Under the pieces are notes generated by a model that made no database searches, had not been told where the DNA came from, and worked only from the letters and a program-made list of their open reading frames with translations. Positions 8,623 through 18,046 of a stretch of DNA of 64,000 nt are shown here, in pieces; within the stretch, counting starts at the first letter, position 1, and each line of letters starts with the position of its first letter. Where the stretch lies: NCBI RefSeq assembly GCF_014207235.1, contig NZ_JACHDA010000005.1, forward strand, positions 248,001-312,000, written 5' to 3'. The translations under genes were made by a program, and so were the position numbers. The DNA comes from Sphingopyxis sp. JAI128. Lineage in GTDB: Bacteria; Pseudomonadota; Alphaproteobacteria; Sphingomonadales; Sphingomonadaceae.

Positions 8623-9828
8623 TCAGTAGATCAGCAGGTCCGCAATCTCCTCGCGCCACCCTGCCTCGTCGGGCAGCGCCAGCGCATCGAGATCGCCCGG
8701 CGTCGCCGCCGCATCGTCGACCCACTCGCGCAGGCCCGGTCCGCCGTTGATCACATCGATCGCGAGCACATCGTCGGTATATTCATATTTGAAATCCTTG
8801 CCGCGCCAGATCGGATAATCGGGATAGAGGCTGCGGATCGCTTTGAAGCCGAGCGCCTGCACGCGCCACGGGCGGAACGACGCATGGTCGTACCACGCCC
8901 CCTCGGCATGGATATGGATTCCGTTGTTGAGCTGTTTCATATGCTTGTGGAAGGTCGGTTCGAACCAGATGTCGCGCAGCTTGCATCCGGCCAGCCATTC
9001 GGGCGCCAGCCGCTGCATTTCGCCGATCACCGCCTTGGCATCGATATCGGGCGCCCCGAAGAGTTCGAGCGGGCGCGTCGTGCCGCGGCCTTCGCTGAGC
9101 GTCGCGCCCTCAACCATCACGGTGCCGGCATAGGCGCGCGCCATGTTGACGTTCGCGGCGTTCGGGCTGGGGTTGATCCAGACGCGCTCCATCGGCCAGC
9201 CAAAGCCGGGGCCTTCGGGCTGCCACCCGTCCATTTCGACCACGCGGTAATCGACGTCGAGATTGAAGTGGCGGATGAACCAGCGCCCCATTTCTCCCAT
9301 CGTGAGGCCGTGGCGCATCACCATCGGGCCCGCACCGACGAAACTTTCCCATCCGGGCAGCAGCCGCGTTCCCTCGACGGGGCGGCCCGCAGGGTTCGGA
9401 CGGTCGAGCACCCATATCGCCTTGCCATGCTCGGCCGCGGCCTCGAGCACATAGAGCAGGGTGGTGACATAAGTGTAGATGCGGCAGCCAAGGTCCTGCA
9501 GATCGACGAGCATCACGTCGAAGCTGTGCATCGACTGCCCTGACGGGCGGCGCACTTCGCCATAGAGGCTGAACACCGGCACGCCATAGACCGGATCGGT
9601 GAAGTCGGGCGACTCCATCATATTGTCCTGCAGGTCGCCGCGCACGCCATGCTGCGGCCCGAACACCGCGGTCACGTCGATCCCCGCCGCGACGAGCGCG
9701 TCGATACTATGCGTCAGGTTCGCGGTGATCGAGGCGGGGTGCGCGAGCAGCGCGACGCGCTTGCCCTCGAGCGGTTTGCGAAGCGCCGGGTCGGCGAGCA
9801 GGCGGTCGATACCGAAAAGCGTCGTCAT
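8623..9828 (-). CDS. NamZ-type exo-beta-N-acetylmuramidase (DUF1343)
   Basis: 401 residues, no signal peptide. The sequence has the DUF1343 hallmarks: GKRVALLAHPASI, AVFGPQHGVRGDLQDNM, VLVDLQDLGCRIYTY-, VLDRPNPAGG-like VLDRPNPAGRPVEG, and NPSPNAANVNMARAYAGTV-EGATLSEGRGTTRPLE. The founding characterised member, B. subtilis NamZ (YbbC), removes N-acetylmuramic acid from the non-reducing end of muropeptide glycans. Here the protein appears cytosolic, unlike the secreted Gram-positive enzyme, so it would act on imported wall fragments. The start overlaps the stop of the DOMON-like gene by 4 bp (ATGA), giving a three-gene operon on the minus strand. Confidence 0.8.
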   Translation of the reverse strand: MTTLFGIDRLLADPALRKPLEGKRVALLAHPASITANLTHSIDALVAAGIDVTAVFGPQHGVRGDLQDNMMESPDFTDPVYGVPVFSLYGEVRRPSGQSMHSFDVMLVDLQDLGCRIYTYVTTLLYVLEAAAEHGKAIWVLDRPNPAGRPVEGTRLLPGWESFVGAGPMVMRHGLTMGEMGRWFIRHFNLDVDYRVVEMDGWQPEGPGFGWPMERVWINPSPNAANVNMARAYAGTVMVEGATLSEGRGTTRPLELFGAPDIDAKAVIGEMQRLAPEWLAGCKLRDIWFEPTFHKHMKQLNNGIHIHAEGAWYDHASFRPWRVQALGFKAIRSLYPDYPIWRGKDFKYEYTDDVLAIDVINGGPGLREWVDDAAATPGDLDALALPDEAGWREEIADLLIY

Positions 9829-10382
9829 GCCCGCCCGCGTGCCTCAAGCGTGAGCGCAAAGCAATCGGGATGGTGGAAGTCGGGCTTGCCCGACGGGTGC
9901 GCGAGCGCCCAATAGCTTTTGGTGCCGTCGAGTTCCTCGATCACCGCCGACAGCGCGAGCTTTGCGCCGACGTCGGGGAAGATGCCGGGTTCGACCCGCA
10001 GGGCATAGGCCTGCTCATCGCGCTCGACCACCATTTCCCACGGTGCGAGTTCGTCGGTGCGCAGCAGCGAGCGATAATCGTCGAACTGGTAGCAGGCCCA
10101 GCGCCCGTCGGGGCCGTAGTTGAATTCGGTATAATCGGGCTGGCCTTCCTCGGTCAGGAACGCCTCGAAACAAGTGCTTTCCCATAATCCGTCGGTGGCG
10201 CTGTCGGCGATGACGAGTTCGCCTTCGCCCGGGGGCAGGACGAGATCGGCGATCGCCCCGTCGACAATATAGCGAAGCGCGAATCCCTCCTCGAACGACA
10301 GGCCGACCTCGACCGCGACCGACCGCACCGCCTTGCCCGGCGTATCGGGGTGGCAGATCAGTTCCTTGCGCATGCTATCCAA
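9825..10382 (-). CDS. DOMON-like domain protein
   Basis: 185 residues from 10382, or 182 from the second ATG at 10373; neither has a strong ribosome site. The sequence is beta-rich without signal peptide. [34 protein letters not shown] and [21 protein letters not shown] are the conserved blocks of the small proteobacterial DOMON-like family, related to carbohydrate-binding modules. It is first in the operon with the NamZ-like and M24 genes (4-bp overlap), which suggests a role with sugar or wall fragments. Function unproven. Confidence 0.7.
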   Translation of the reverse strand: MDSMRKELICHPDTPGKAVRSVAVEVGLSFEEGFALRYIVDGAIADLVLPPGEGELVIADSATDGLWESTCFEAFLTEEGQPDYTEFNYGPDGRWACYQFDDYRSLLRTDELAPWEMVVERDEQAYALRVEPGIFPDVGAKLALSAVIEELDGTKSYWALAHPSGKPDFHHPDCFALTLEARGRA

Positions 10383-10429
10383 ATATCAAACCCCATGCTA
10401 AGCGCCCCCCGCGTTTAAAGAGACCCGCT

Positions 10430-11656
10430 ATGACCAACTATAAATCCGACCTGCTGCGCCTTCTCGACGAGCGAGGCTATATCCACCAGATGACCGACGC
10501 GGAAGGGCTCGATGCGCTCGCCGCCGGGCAGGTCGTCCCCGGATATATCGGTTTCGACGCAACCGCGCCGTCGCTGCACGTCGGCAGCCTCGTCCAGATC
10601 ATGATGCTGCGCCGCCTGCAACAGACGGGGCACAAGCCGGTCGTGCTGATGGGCGGCGGCACGACGCGGATCGGCGACCCCACGGGGCGCGACGAAAGCC
10701 GCAAGATGCTGTCGGACGAGACGATCGCCGCGAACATCGCGTCGATCTTCAGCATCTTCCAGCGGTTCCTCATCTTCGGCGATGGTCCGACCGACGCGGT
10801 GATGGTCGATAATCAGGACTGGCTTGGCAGGCTCGGCTATATCGAACTGCTGCAGGAAGTCGGCACGCATTTCACGATCAACCGGATGATGACCTTCGAT
10901 TCGGTCAAGCTGCGGCTCGAGCGCGAACAGCCGATGACCTTTCTCGAATTCAATTATATGATCCTGCAGGGCTATGATTTCCGCCATCTGTCGAAGGCGA
11001 TGGGCGTCCGGCTGCAGATGGGCGGGTCGGACCAGTGGGGCAATATCGTCAACGGCATGGAGCTTGGCCGCCGCATGGATGGCGCCGACCTTTATGGCCT
11101 GACGACTCCTTTGCTGACCACCGCTGCGGGGGCGAAAATGGGCAAAACCGCGGCCGGCGCGGTGTGGCTCAATCCCGCACAGCTGTCCCATTTTGACTAT
11201 TGGCAATATTGGCGCAACTGCGACGACCGCGACGTCGGCAAGTTCCTGAAGCTGTTCACCGACCTGCCGCTCGCCGAGATCGCGCGATTGGAAAAGCTCG
11301 AAGGCGCCGAGATCAACGAGGCGAAGAAGATCCTTGCGAACGAAGCGACCGCGATGTGCCGCGGCGAAGAGGCCGCAAGGGCCGCCTCGGAGACCGCCGC
11401 GCAAACCTTTGAAAAGGGGCAGATTGGCGGCGACCTTCCGCAAGCCGTCGCGCCCGCCGAAGGGATCAGCGTCGTCGACGCGCTGCGCGAATTGGGCTTT
11501 GCAGCGTCGAACAAGGAGGCGCGCCGCAAGCTCGACGAGGGCGCGGTAAAGGTCGACGGGACCGTAGTCCGCGACCCGCACCAGCTGATCCAGCCCGGCG
11601 AGAATGCCGTTCCGCTGAGCCTCGGATCAAAAAAACATGGTCTTGTGGTGCGGTAG
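10430..11656 (+). CDS. tyrS: Tyrosine-tRNA ligase
   Basis: 408 residues, typical for the bacterial enzyme. The class I signature is HVGS at 50-53, the second motif KMGKT at 236-240, and GGSDQWGNI precedes it in the tyrosine-binding pocket. The C-terminus is an S4-like RNA-binding domain ([27 protein letters not shown]). It charges tRNA-Tyr in the cytosol. The gene is divergent from the DOMON-like gene with 47 bp between starts, and AAAGAG lies a few bases before the ATG. Confidence 0.97.
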   Translation: MTNYKSDLLRLLDERGYIHQMTDAEGLDALAAGQVVPGYIGFDATAPSLHVGSLVQIMMLRRLQQTGHKPVVLMGGGTTRIGDPTGRDESRKMLSDETIAANIASIFSIFQRFLIFGDGPTDAVMVDNQDWLGRLGYIELLQEVGTHFTINRMMTFDSVKLRLEREQPMTFLEFNYMILQGYDFRHLSKAMGVRLQMGGSDQWGNIVNGMELGRRMDGADLYGLTTPLLTTAAGAKMGKTAAGAVWLNPAQLSHFDYWQYWRNCDDRDVGKFLKLFTDLPLAEIARLEKLEGAEINEAKKILANEATAMCRGEEAARAASETAAQTFEKGQIGGDLPQAVAPAEGISVVDALRELGFAASNKEARRKLDEGAVKVDGTVVRDPHQLIQPGENAVPLSLGSKKHGLVVR

Positions 11657-11703
11657 CGCGCAGAAAAGCGTTTACCACTTCTTCAGCAATCGGATGGATC
11701 GTC

Positions 11704-12072
11704 ATGCCCAAATCAACAAGGTCCACGAACATGCGCAAGATCGACACCAGCAAGGCCCATTATGTCGGCCTCGACCAGCGGATCGCTCCGCGTAGCGACG
11801 TCTATTGCCGCCTGCCCTTCGTCATGCCCGACGGACGGCAGGAAATGTGCACCTGCGTCAACATCAGCGCGGACGGTATGCTGATGCGCTTCGAACGCGG
11901 GCTGGAGATCGGCGACCTCGTCGTGTTTCGCATGCCGATCGTCGGCCGGATCGCGGCAAAAGTCGTCTGGTCGATCGGCGGCAAGACCGGTGTCCAGTTC
12001 GACAAGTCGATCTCGGTCGAGGATTATCTGCCGATGATCCGCGCCATGGGCGCCAGAGGCGACGTCAACTAA
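11704..12072 (+). CDS. PilZ-domain protein
   Basis: 122 residues; a second ATG at 11731 would give 113. The single domain carries the cyclic-di-GMP contacts: RIAPR (RxxxR-type) near residues 26-30 and NISADGM (D/NxSxxG) near 54-60, then VVFRMPIVGRIAAKVVWSIGGKTGVQF. It would act as a small cytosolic cyclic-di-GMP receptor. No partner domain is fused. Its stop overlaps the stop of convergent recG in the bases CTAA at 12069-12072. An EAL-domain gene about 6 kb away is the only other cyclic-di-GMP gene in the window. Confidence 0.8.
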   Translation: MPKSTRSTNMRKIDTSKAHYVGLDQRIAPRSDVYCRLPFVMPDGRQEMCTCVNISADGMLMRFERGLEIGDLVVFRMPIVGRIAAKVVWSIGGKTGVQFDKSISVEDYLPMIRAMGARGDVN

Positions 12073-14135
12073 CCGCTCCGCAGCAGCGGCACCGCCGCAT
12101 CGCGTTCAAAGAGATAAAGGCAGAGCCGCACCGCTTCGGCCCGCGCGCCCTCCATCCCGCCGTCACGCTCGACGAACAGCCGCGCGTCGTCATGCGCGAC
12201 GGGCAGCAGGCGCACCAGCTGTTCGGGCGTCGCGAGCCTATAATCGGCATCGCCCGATTGCTTGAGCCCGAGCAGTTCGCCGCCGCCGCGCAATTCCAGA
12301 TCCTTTTCGGCGATCACGAAACCATCGTTGGTTTCGCGCATCAGCGCCAGCCGCTCGCGCGCGGTGTCCGACAGATTTTGCGAGCGGAGCAGCAGGCACA
12401 CCGATTTCGCGGCGCCACGCCCGACGCGGCCGCGCAACTGGTGCAGCTGCGCCAGCCCGAAATTTTCGGCATGTTCGACGATCATCAGGCTCGCGGCGGG
12501 CACGTCGACCCCGACTTCGATCACCGTCGTCGCAACGAGGACGCCGATTTCGCCCGCCTGAAAGCGCGCCATGACCTCGTCCTTCTCGGGGCCTTTCATC
12601 CGGCCGTGGACAAGCCCCACCCGTGCATCGCCCAGTCGCTCGCGCAGCAACGCCGCGCGATCCTCGGCCGCCGCCAGTTCGCTCCCTTCGCTTTCGGCGA
12701 CGAGCGGGCACACCCAATAGGCCTGCGCGCCGGTGGCGAGGTGGCGGTCGAGCGAGTCCACCACATCGTCGAGCCGGTCGAGCGAGATGACGCGCGTATC
12801 GACCGGGGTGCGGCCGGGGGGCATTTCGTCGATCTGCGACACATCCATCTCGCCATGATTGGCGAGTTGCAGCGTGCGCGGGATCGGGGTTGCGGTCATT
12901 ACGAGCAAATGCGGGGGGCGTGCGGCCTTTTGCGTGAGCATCAATCGCTGCGCGACGCCGAAGCGATGCTGTTCGTCGACCACGACGAGAGCGAGATCGC
13001 GGTAATTCACCGCCTGCTGGAAGATCGCGTGCGTGCCGACGAGGATGTCGATGCTGCCGTCGGCGAGCCCCATCAGCGTCGATTCGCGCGCCTTGCCCTT
13101 GTCGCGCCCGGTCAGTATCGCGAGGTTGACCGGCAGGCCCGACAGCATGCGCTGCAAGGTCGCAAAATGCTGGCGCGCGAGGATTTCGGTCGGCGCGAGC
13201 AGCGCCGCCTGCGTCCCCGCCTCGACCGCCGCGAGCATCGCGCGCAGCGCGACGAGCGTCTTGCCCGACCCGACATCGCCCTGCAACATCCGCAGCATCG
13301 GCGTGTCCTGCGCCATGTCGCCCGCAATCTCGCGCCCGACACGCTCCTGCGCGCCGGTCAGCCCGAACGGCAATTTCAGCGCATCGGTCAGCCGCCCGTC
13401 GCCGACGATCGACCGGCCCTTGCGCGTGCGCAGACCCTGCCGGATCAGCATCAGCGCGACCTGGCTCGCGAAAATCTCGTCATAAGCGAGCCGGTCGCGC
13501 GCCGGCTCGTCGCGCGGGCTGGCGTGCGCACGCTCCATCGCCTCGTTCCACGCGGGCCATCCGCGACTGGCAAGAAGCGGCGCGTCGATCCATTCGGCGA
13601 GATCGGGCCGCCGTTCTAGCGCCACCGCAGCGAGCTGCGACAGCCGTGCGTTCGTCAACCCCTCGGTCAGCGGATAGACGGGCTCATGCTCGGCAATCCC
13701 CGCCTCGTCGCCAGGCTCGGCCACATGGTCGGGATGCACGATCTGGCGCATGTCGCCATAAAGGTCGAGCCGCCCCGATACCCGGCGTTTGTCGCCGAGC
13801 GGAAACAGCTTGCGCGCGAGCCCCGACGTGCGTCCGAAGTAGACGAGCCGGACGTGGTCGCCCGCGCTGTCGAACGCGTCGACCCCGAAGGGCGCGCGCG
13901 GGCTGCGGCCTGGGCGATAATCCTGTGCCGTCAGCTCGACGATGATCGTCTGGCCCGCCTGCGCCTGATCGAGCCGGTCGACCGGAAAGCGCGAGATGAG
14001 CCCGGTCGGCAGGTGGAACAACACATCGACGACGCGTTCGAGCCCCAGCCGCGTCAGCGGCTTGGCAAGCTGCGGCCCGACGCCTTTCAGGTCGGTCAGC
14101 GCGGCAAAGAGCGGATTGAGTATCTCGGGTCGCAT
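12069..14135 (-). CDS. recG: ATP-dependent DNA helicase RecG
   Basis: 688 residues from the ATG at 14135 (MRPEILNPLFAALTDLKGVGPQLAKPL); an upstream in-frame ATG is less likely. The N-terminal wedge/OB domain is followed by the SF2 helicase core: GDVGSGKT Walker A, DEQHRFG box, TATPIPRT motif III, then HGRMKGPEKDEVMARF and QLRGRVGR in the second lobe. RecG remodels stalled forks and recombination intermediates. It is divergent from sdhE-mfd across 159 bp that hold the long hairpin element, and convergent with the PilZ gene. Confidence 0.97.
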   Translation of the reverse strand: MRPEILNPLFAALTDLKGVGPQLAKPLTRLGLERVVDVLFHLPTGLISRFPVDRLDQAQAGQTIIVELTAQDYRPGRSPRAPFGVDAFDSAGDHVRLVYFGRTSGLARKLFPLGDKRRVSGRLDLYGDMRQIVHPDHVAEPGDEAGIAEHEPVYPLTEGLTNARLSQLAAVALERRPDLAEWIDAPLLASRGWPAWNEAMERAHASPRDEPARDRLAYDEIFASQVALMLIRQGLRTRKGRSIVGDGRLTDALKLPFGLTGAQERVGREIAGDMAQDTPMLRMLQGDVGSGKTLVALRAMLAAVEAGTQAALLAPTEILARQHFATLQRMLSGLPVNLAILTGRDKGKARESTLMGLADGSIDILVGTHAIFQQAVNYRDLALVVVDEQHRFGVAQRLMLTQKAARPPHLLVMTATPIPRTLQLANHGEMDVSQIDEMPPGRTPVDTRVISLDRLDDVVDSLDRHLATGAQAYWVCPLVAESEGSELAAAEDRAALLRERLGDARVGLVHGRMKGPEKDEVMARFQAGEIGVLVATTVIEVGVDVPAASLMIVEHAENFGLAQLHQLRGRVGRGAAKSVCLLLRSQNLSDTARERLALMRETNDGFVIAEKDLELRGGGELLGLKQSGDADYRLATPEQLVRLLPVAHDDARLFVERDGGMEGARAEAVRLCLYLFERDAAVPLLRSG

Positions 14136-14161
14136 CGCTAGGGCGTGTCTAGCCTCGTCTT

Positions 14162-14245
14162 TCCGTTCGTGTCGAGCGAAGTCGAGACACCCCGATGGCA
14201 AGCGCCGGGCCGATGGGCATCTCGACTTCGCTCGATGCGAACGGG
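14162..14245. repeat. Long imperfect palindrome between recG and sdhE (sphingomonad repeat)
   Basis: Two 31-base arms, 14162-14192 and 14215-14245, are reverse complements except at five positions, with a 22-base loop. The arms share the 16-base core TCGAGCGAAGTCGAGA and its complement. The two copies of the core are inverted. Elements built on this core are common in sphingomonad intergenic DNA. It sits in the 159-bp gap between two divergent genes, so it is not a simple terminator. Confidence 0.75.
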
Positions 14246-14294
14246 ATGGGGAAGGTCCATCAACGCCTCGCCGAGCCGCTCAAGAAGAATTGCC

Positions 14295-14555
14295 ATGCAA
14301 GACCGCCTCAAACGCCTGAAATTTCGCGCCTGGCACCGCGGCACGCGCGAGGCCGATTATATGATCGGCGGCTTCTTCGACCGCTATTCGGCGGAATGGA
14401 GCGAGGAAGAGATCGCGTGGTACGAGGTGGTCGTCGAAGAGGATGACGTCGACATCATGGCGTGGGCGCTTGGTACCGGCGAGCCCCCCGCGCACCTCGA
14501 CCGCCCCGACATGATCGCCGCGATGCGCCGGCTGGATTATATCCCGCTGCCATGA
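14295..14555 (+). CDS. sdhE: Succinate dehydrogenase flavinylation factor SdhE
   Basis: 86 residues, the usual length. R15-G16-T17-R18-E19 is the RGxxE motif that is central to FAD attachment to SdhA. The rest (FFDRYSAEWSEEEIAWYEVVVEEDDVDIMAWALG) matches the SdhE/YgfY/Sdh5 family. The start at 14295 is chosen because the conserved block begins there; upstream codons read through the repeat element. The stop overlaps the mfd start in ATGA, indicating translational coupling. Confidence 0.95.
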   Translation: MQDRLKRLKFRAWHRGTREADYMIGGFFDRYSAEWSEEEIAWYEVVVEEDDVDIMAWALGTGEPPAHLDRPDMIAAMRRLDYIPLP

Positions 14556-17500
14556 CCCGCCCTGCCGCCGATATTTTCGCCGCGATTGCGCCAGCGTCCG
14601 CGCCGCTGACCCTGGCGCGCACCGCCGACGGTTTCCTGCCGCTGCTGCTCGCCGACCTCGCGCGTGCCAGCGACAAGCGCCTCGTCTATGTCGCGACCGA
14701 CGATGCGGCGATGCAGGCGGTTGCCGACGCCGCGCCCTTTTTCGCGCCCGACCTGATCGTCCACCGCTTTCCAGCATGGGACTGCCTGCCCTATGACCGC
14801 GCAGGGCCTTCGATGCGCGTCAGCGCCGACCGGCTCGCGACGCTCTCGGCTCTGCAACTGCCTGCGAAGCGCGGCGAACTGATCCTGACCACCGTCGCCG
14901 CGATCACCCAGCGCACGCTCACCCCCTTCCGAATCCGCCAGCTCGCGACGACGCTCGCGCCGGGGCAGCGGATCGACCGCGACGCGCTCGCCGAATTGCT
15001 CGTGTCGAACGGCTTCAGCCGCGTGGACACCGTCGCCGACCAGGGTGAGTTCGCGGTGCGCGGCGGCATCCTCGACCTCTTCCCGGCGGGTGAAGAAAAT
15101 GGCCTGCGCGTCGATTTCTTCGGCGACGAGATCGAGAGCATCCGCCGATTCGACCCCGCCGACCAACGCAGCCTTGGACCGGCCAAGGCGCTGCAACTGC
15201 TCCCTGCCAGCGAAACTTTGCTGGACGAAGCGACGATCAAACGCTTCCGATCCGGCTATCGCGACCTGTTCGGCGCGCAGGCGACCGGCGACCCGCTGTA
15301 TCAGGCGGTCAGCGACGGCCGACGGCAGGCGGGCATGGACCATTGGCTGCCCTTGTTCGAGGAACGGCTGGCAACCCTGTTCGATCATATCGATCCCGCG
15401 ACCCCCGTGCTGCGTGGACACCGCACCGACGCGACCGCCGAGACGCGCTTCGCCGCGATCGCCGACTATCATGCGAACCGCGTCGCCGCCGAGCGCGAGT
15501 CACCGGGAAGCTATCGCCCGCTTGGGCCCGCAACGCTTTATCTGACCGACGCCGAATGGGCCGGTGCAGCCAAAGCGCGTCCGATCCATATCGTCACGCC
15601 GTTCGACGTTCCGCCCTCCGCAGCGGTCGTCGACCTCGAAACCTTTGCCGCGCGCGATTTTACGCCCGAGCGCACCGCCGACCTCAACGTCTACGACAAA
15701 GTCGCCGACCATCTGTCCGACGAGCGTCGCAAGGGCCGTCGCACGATCATCGCCAGCTATTCGGGGGGCGCGCGCGAACGCCTGTCGGGGCTGCTCCGCG
15801 ATCACGGCGTCACCTCGCTCGCGCCCGTCGACAGCTGGCAGGATGCGCTCGGCACCGCTTCGGCGGAAAGCGGCGGCACGACCGCGATGGTCGTCCTGCC
15901 GCTCGACCACGGCTTTGCGAGCGACGCGATCAGCCTGCTCACCGAACAGGATATCCTCGGCGAGCGCCTCGTTCGGCGGCAGAAACGCCGCAAAAGCGCC
16001 GACGCGTTCCTCGCCGAGCTTGCGACGCTGAGCGTCGGTGACCTCGTCGTCCATCTCGATCATGGCATCGGCCGCTACGAGGGGTTGACGCAAATCCCGG
16101 TCGGGAGCAGCCCGCACGACTGCGTCGCGCTCACCTACGCGGGCGGCGACAAGCTCTATGTCCCTGTCGAGAATCTCGACGTGCTTTCGCGCTATGGCGG
16201 CGAGAGCGAGGGGGTCGCGCTCGACAAATTGGGCGGCGAGGCGTGGCAGCGCCGCAAGGCGCGGATGAAGGAGCGCATCCGCGAGATCGCGGGCGAACTG
16301 CTCGCGACCGCGGCACAGCGCGCGCTGCGTTCGGGCGAATTGCTCGCGCAGGACGCCGCCTACCCCGCTTTCGCCGACCGCTTCCCCTATCAGGAAACCG
16401 ACGATCAGGACCGCGCGATCAGCGACGTCCTTGCCGACATGGCGTCGGGGCGGCCGATGGACCGGCTCGTCTGCGGCGACGTCGGGTTCGGCAAGACCGA
16501 AGTTGCTTTGCGCGCCGCGTTCGTCGCAGCGATGGCGGGGGTGCAGGTTGCCGTGGTCGTCCCCACCACCTTGCTCGCGCGCCAGCACTACACGAACTTC
16601 GTCGAACGCTTCAAAGGCTTCCCGATCGAGATCGGGCGCCTGTCGCGCCTCGTCCCCGCCGCCGAAGCGCAAAAGACGCGCGACGGGCTGGCGAGCGGAC
16701 AGATCGACATCGTCGTCGGCACGCACGCGGTGATCGCGAAATCGGTCGAATTCAAGAATCTCGGCCTCGTCATCGTCGACGAGGAACAGCGTTTTGGCGT
16801 CGTGCACAAGGAGCGGCTGAAGCAGCTCAAGGCCGACGTCCATGTGCTGACGCTGACCGCGACGCCGATCCCGCGCACGCTGCAGATGGCGATGTCGGGC
16901 CTCCGCGAACTCAGCGTCATCCAGACGCCTCCGGTCGATCGTTTGGCGGTCCGCACCTATGTCGCGCCCTGGGATCCGGTGGTGATCCGCGAGGCGCTGC
17001 TGCGCGAGCATGATCGCGGCGGGCAAAGCTTTTTCGTCACCCCGCGGATCAAGGACCTGCCCGACATTGAGGAGTTCCTGCGCACGCGGGTGCCCGAAAT
17101 CAAATATGTCGTCGCGCACGGCCAGATGGCGCCGGGCGAGGTCGAGGAGCGGATGAGCGCTTTCTACGACCGCAAATATGATGTCCTCGTCTCCACCACG
17201 ATCGTCGAAAGCGGGCTCGATATCCCGAGCGCCAATACGCTGATCGTCCACCGTGCCGACCGTTTCGGCCTCGCGCAGCTTTACCAGCTGCGCGGGCGCG
17301 TCGGGCGGTCGAAGACGCGCGCCTATGCTTACCTCACGACGATGGAGGGCGGCGCGATCACCGACACCGCCGAGAAGCGGCTCAAGCTGCTCGGCGACCT
17401 CGACACCTTGGGAGCCGGCTTCCAACTCGCGAGCCACGACCTCGACATTCGCGGCGCAGGCAATCTCGTTGGCGACGAGCAGTCGGGGCATATTCGCGAG

Positions 17501-18046
17501 GTCGGCTTCGAACTGTATCAGTCGATGCTCGAGGAGGCGATCCTCGTCGCCAAGGCCGAGGGCATGGGCGCCGCGCCGCCGCGCGAAGCGCTGTCGCCGG
17601 TCATCACCGTCGACGCGCCGATCCTGATCCCCGAGGATTATGTTCCCGACCTGCCGCTGCGCATGGCGCTCTATCGCCGCCTCAACGAGGCCGAAGATCG
17701 CGCCGCGCTCGACGCCTTCGCCGCCGAGATGATCGACCGTTTCGGTCCGCTCCCGCCCGAGACCGCGAACCTCGTCCAGCTGATGGAGATCAAGGCGAAC
17801 GCAAAGATGGCTGGCATCGCCAAGCTCGACGTCGGCACCAAGGGCGCGCTCGTCAGCTTTCACGGCGACCAGTTCGCGAACGTCCCGGGCCTCATCGCCT
17901 ATGTCGAACGGCTGAAGGGCCGCGCGCGCATCCGCCCCGACAACAAGTTGTCGATCAGCGGCGATTGGGTCAGCACGGGCGCGCGATTGAACGGGGCGCT
18001 GCAGCTATCTAAGGGGTTGGGCAAGCTGGCGCGGCAAGCCGCCTAG
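14552..18046 (+). CDS. mfd: Transcription-repair coupling factor
   Basis: 1164 residues from the ATG that overlaps the sdhE stop. The order is a UvrB-like N-terminal module, the RNA-polymerase interaction domain (VGDLVVHLDHGIGRYEGL, near residue 500), then the RecG-like translocase: CGDVGFGKTEVALRAAF, VDEEQRFGV, TATPIPRTLQMAMSGLRELS, RGRVGRSKTRAYAYL, and the C-terminal TRCF domain. Mfd pushes stalled RNA polymerase off lesions and recruits UvrA. The TAG stop overlaps the stop of the convergent EAL gene in CTAG at 18043-18046. Confidence 0.97.
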   Translation: MTRPAADIFAAIAPASAPLTLARTADGFLPLLLADLARASDKRLVYVATDDAAMQAVADAAPFFAPDLIVHRFPAWDCLPYDRAGPSMRVSADRLATLSALQLPAKRGELILTTVAAITQRTLTPFRIRQLATTLAPGQRIDRDALAELLVSNGFSRVDTVADQGEFAVRGGILDLFPAGEENGLRVDFFGDEIESIRRFDPADQRSLGPAKALQLLPASETLLDEATIKRFRSGYRDLFGAQATGDPLYQAVSDGRRQAGMDHWLPLFEERLATLFDHIDPATPVLRGHRTDATAETRFAAIADYHANRVAAERESPGSYRPLGPATLYLTDAEWAGAAKARPIHIVTPFDVPPSAAVVDLETFAARDFTPERTADLNVYDKVADHLSDERRKGRRTIIASYSGGARERLSGLLRDHGVTSLAPVDSWQDALGTASAESGGTTAMVVLPLDHGFASDAISLLTEQDILGERLVRRQKRRKSADAFLAELATLSVGDLVVHLDHGIGRYEGLTQIPVGSSPHDCVALTYAGGDKLYVPVENLDVLSRYGGESEGVALDKLGGEAWQRRKARMKERIREIAGELLATAAQRALRSGELLAQDAAYPAFADRFPYQETDDQDRAISDVLADMASGRPMDRLVCGDVGFGKTEVALRAAFVAAMAGVQVAVVVPTTLLARQHYTNFVERFKGFPIEIGRLSRLVPAAEAQKTRDGLASGQIDIVVGTHAVIAKSVEFKNLGLVIVDEEQRFGVVHKERLKQLKADVHVLTLTATPIPRTLQMAMSGLRELSVIQTPPVDRLAVRTYVAPWDPVVIREALLREHDRGGQSFFVTPRIKDLPDIEEFLRTRVPEIKYVVAHGQMAPGEVEERMSAFYDRKYDVLVSTTIVESGLDIPSANTLIVHRADRFGLAQLYQLRGRVGRSKTRAYAYLTTMEGGAITDTAEKRLKLLGDLDTLGAGFQLASHDLDIRGAGNLVGDEQSGHIREVGFELYQSMLEEAILVAKAEGMGAAPPREALSPVITVDAPILIPEDYVPDLPLRMALYRRLNEAEDRAALDAFAAEMIDRFGPLPPETANLVQLMEIKANAKMAGIAKLDVGTKGALVSFHGDQFANVPGLIAYVERLKGRARIRPDNKLSISGDWVSTGARLNGALQLSKGLGKLARQAA

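Noticed and set aside
11805-13619. 604-codon plus-strand frame across the recG gene
   Set aside because: It is the opposite-strand shadow of recG, which has all helicase motifs. The frame has no recognisable domain.
15500-17863. 787-codon frame on the minus strand opposite mfd
   Set aside because: It is a shadow of the mfd codons in GC-rich DNA; its translation is rich in Arg, Asp and His with no domain, while mfd is unmistakable.
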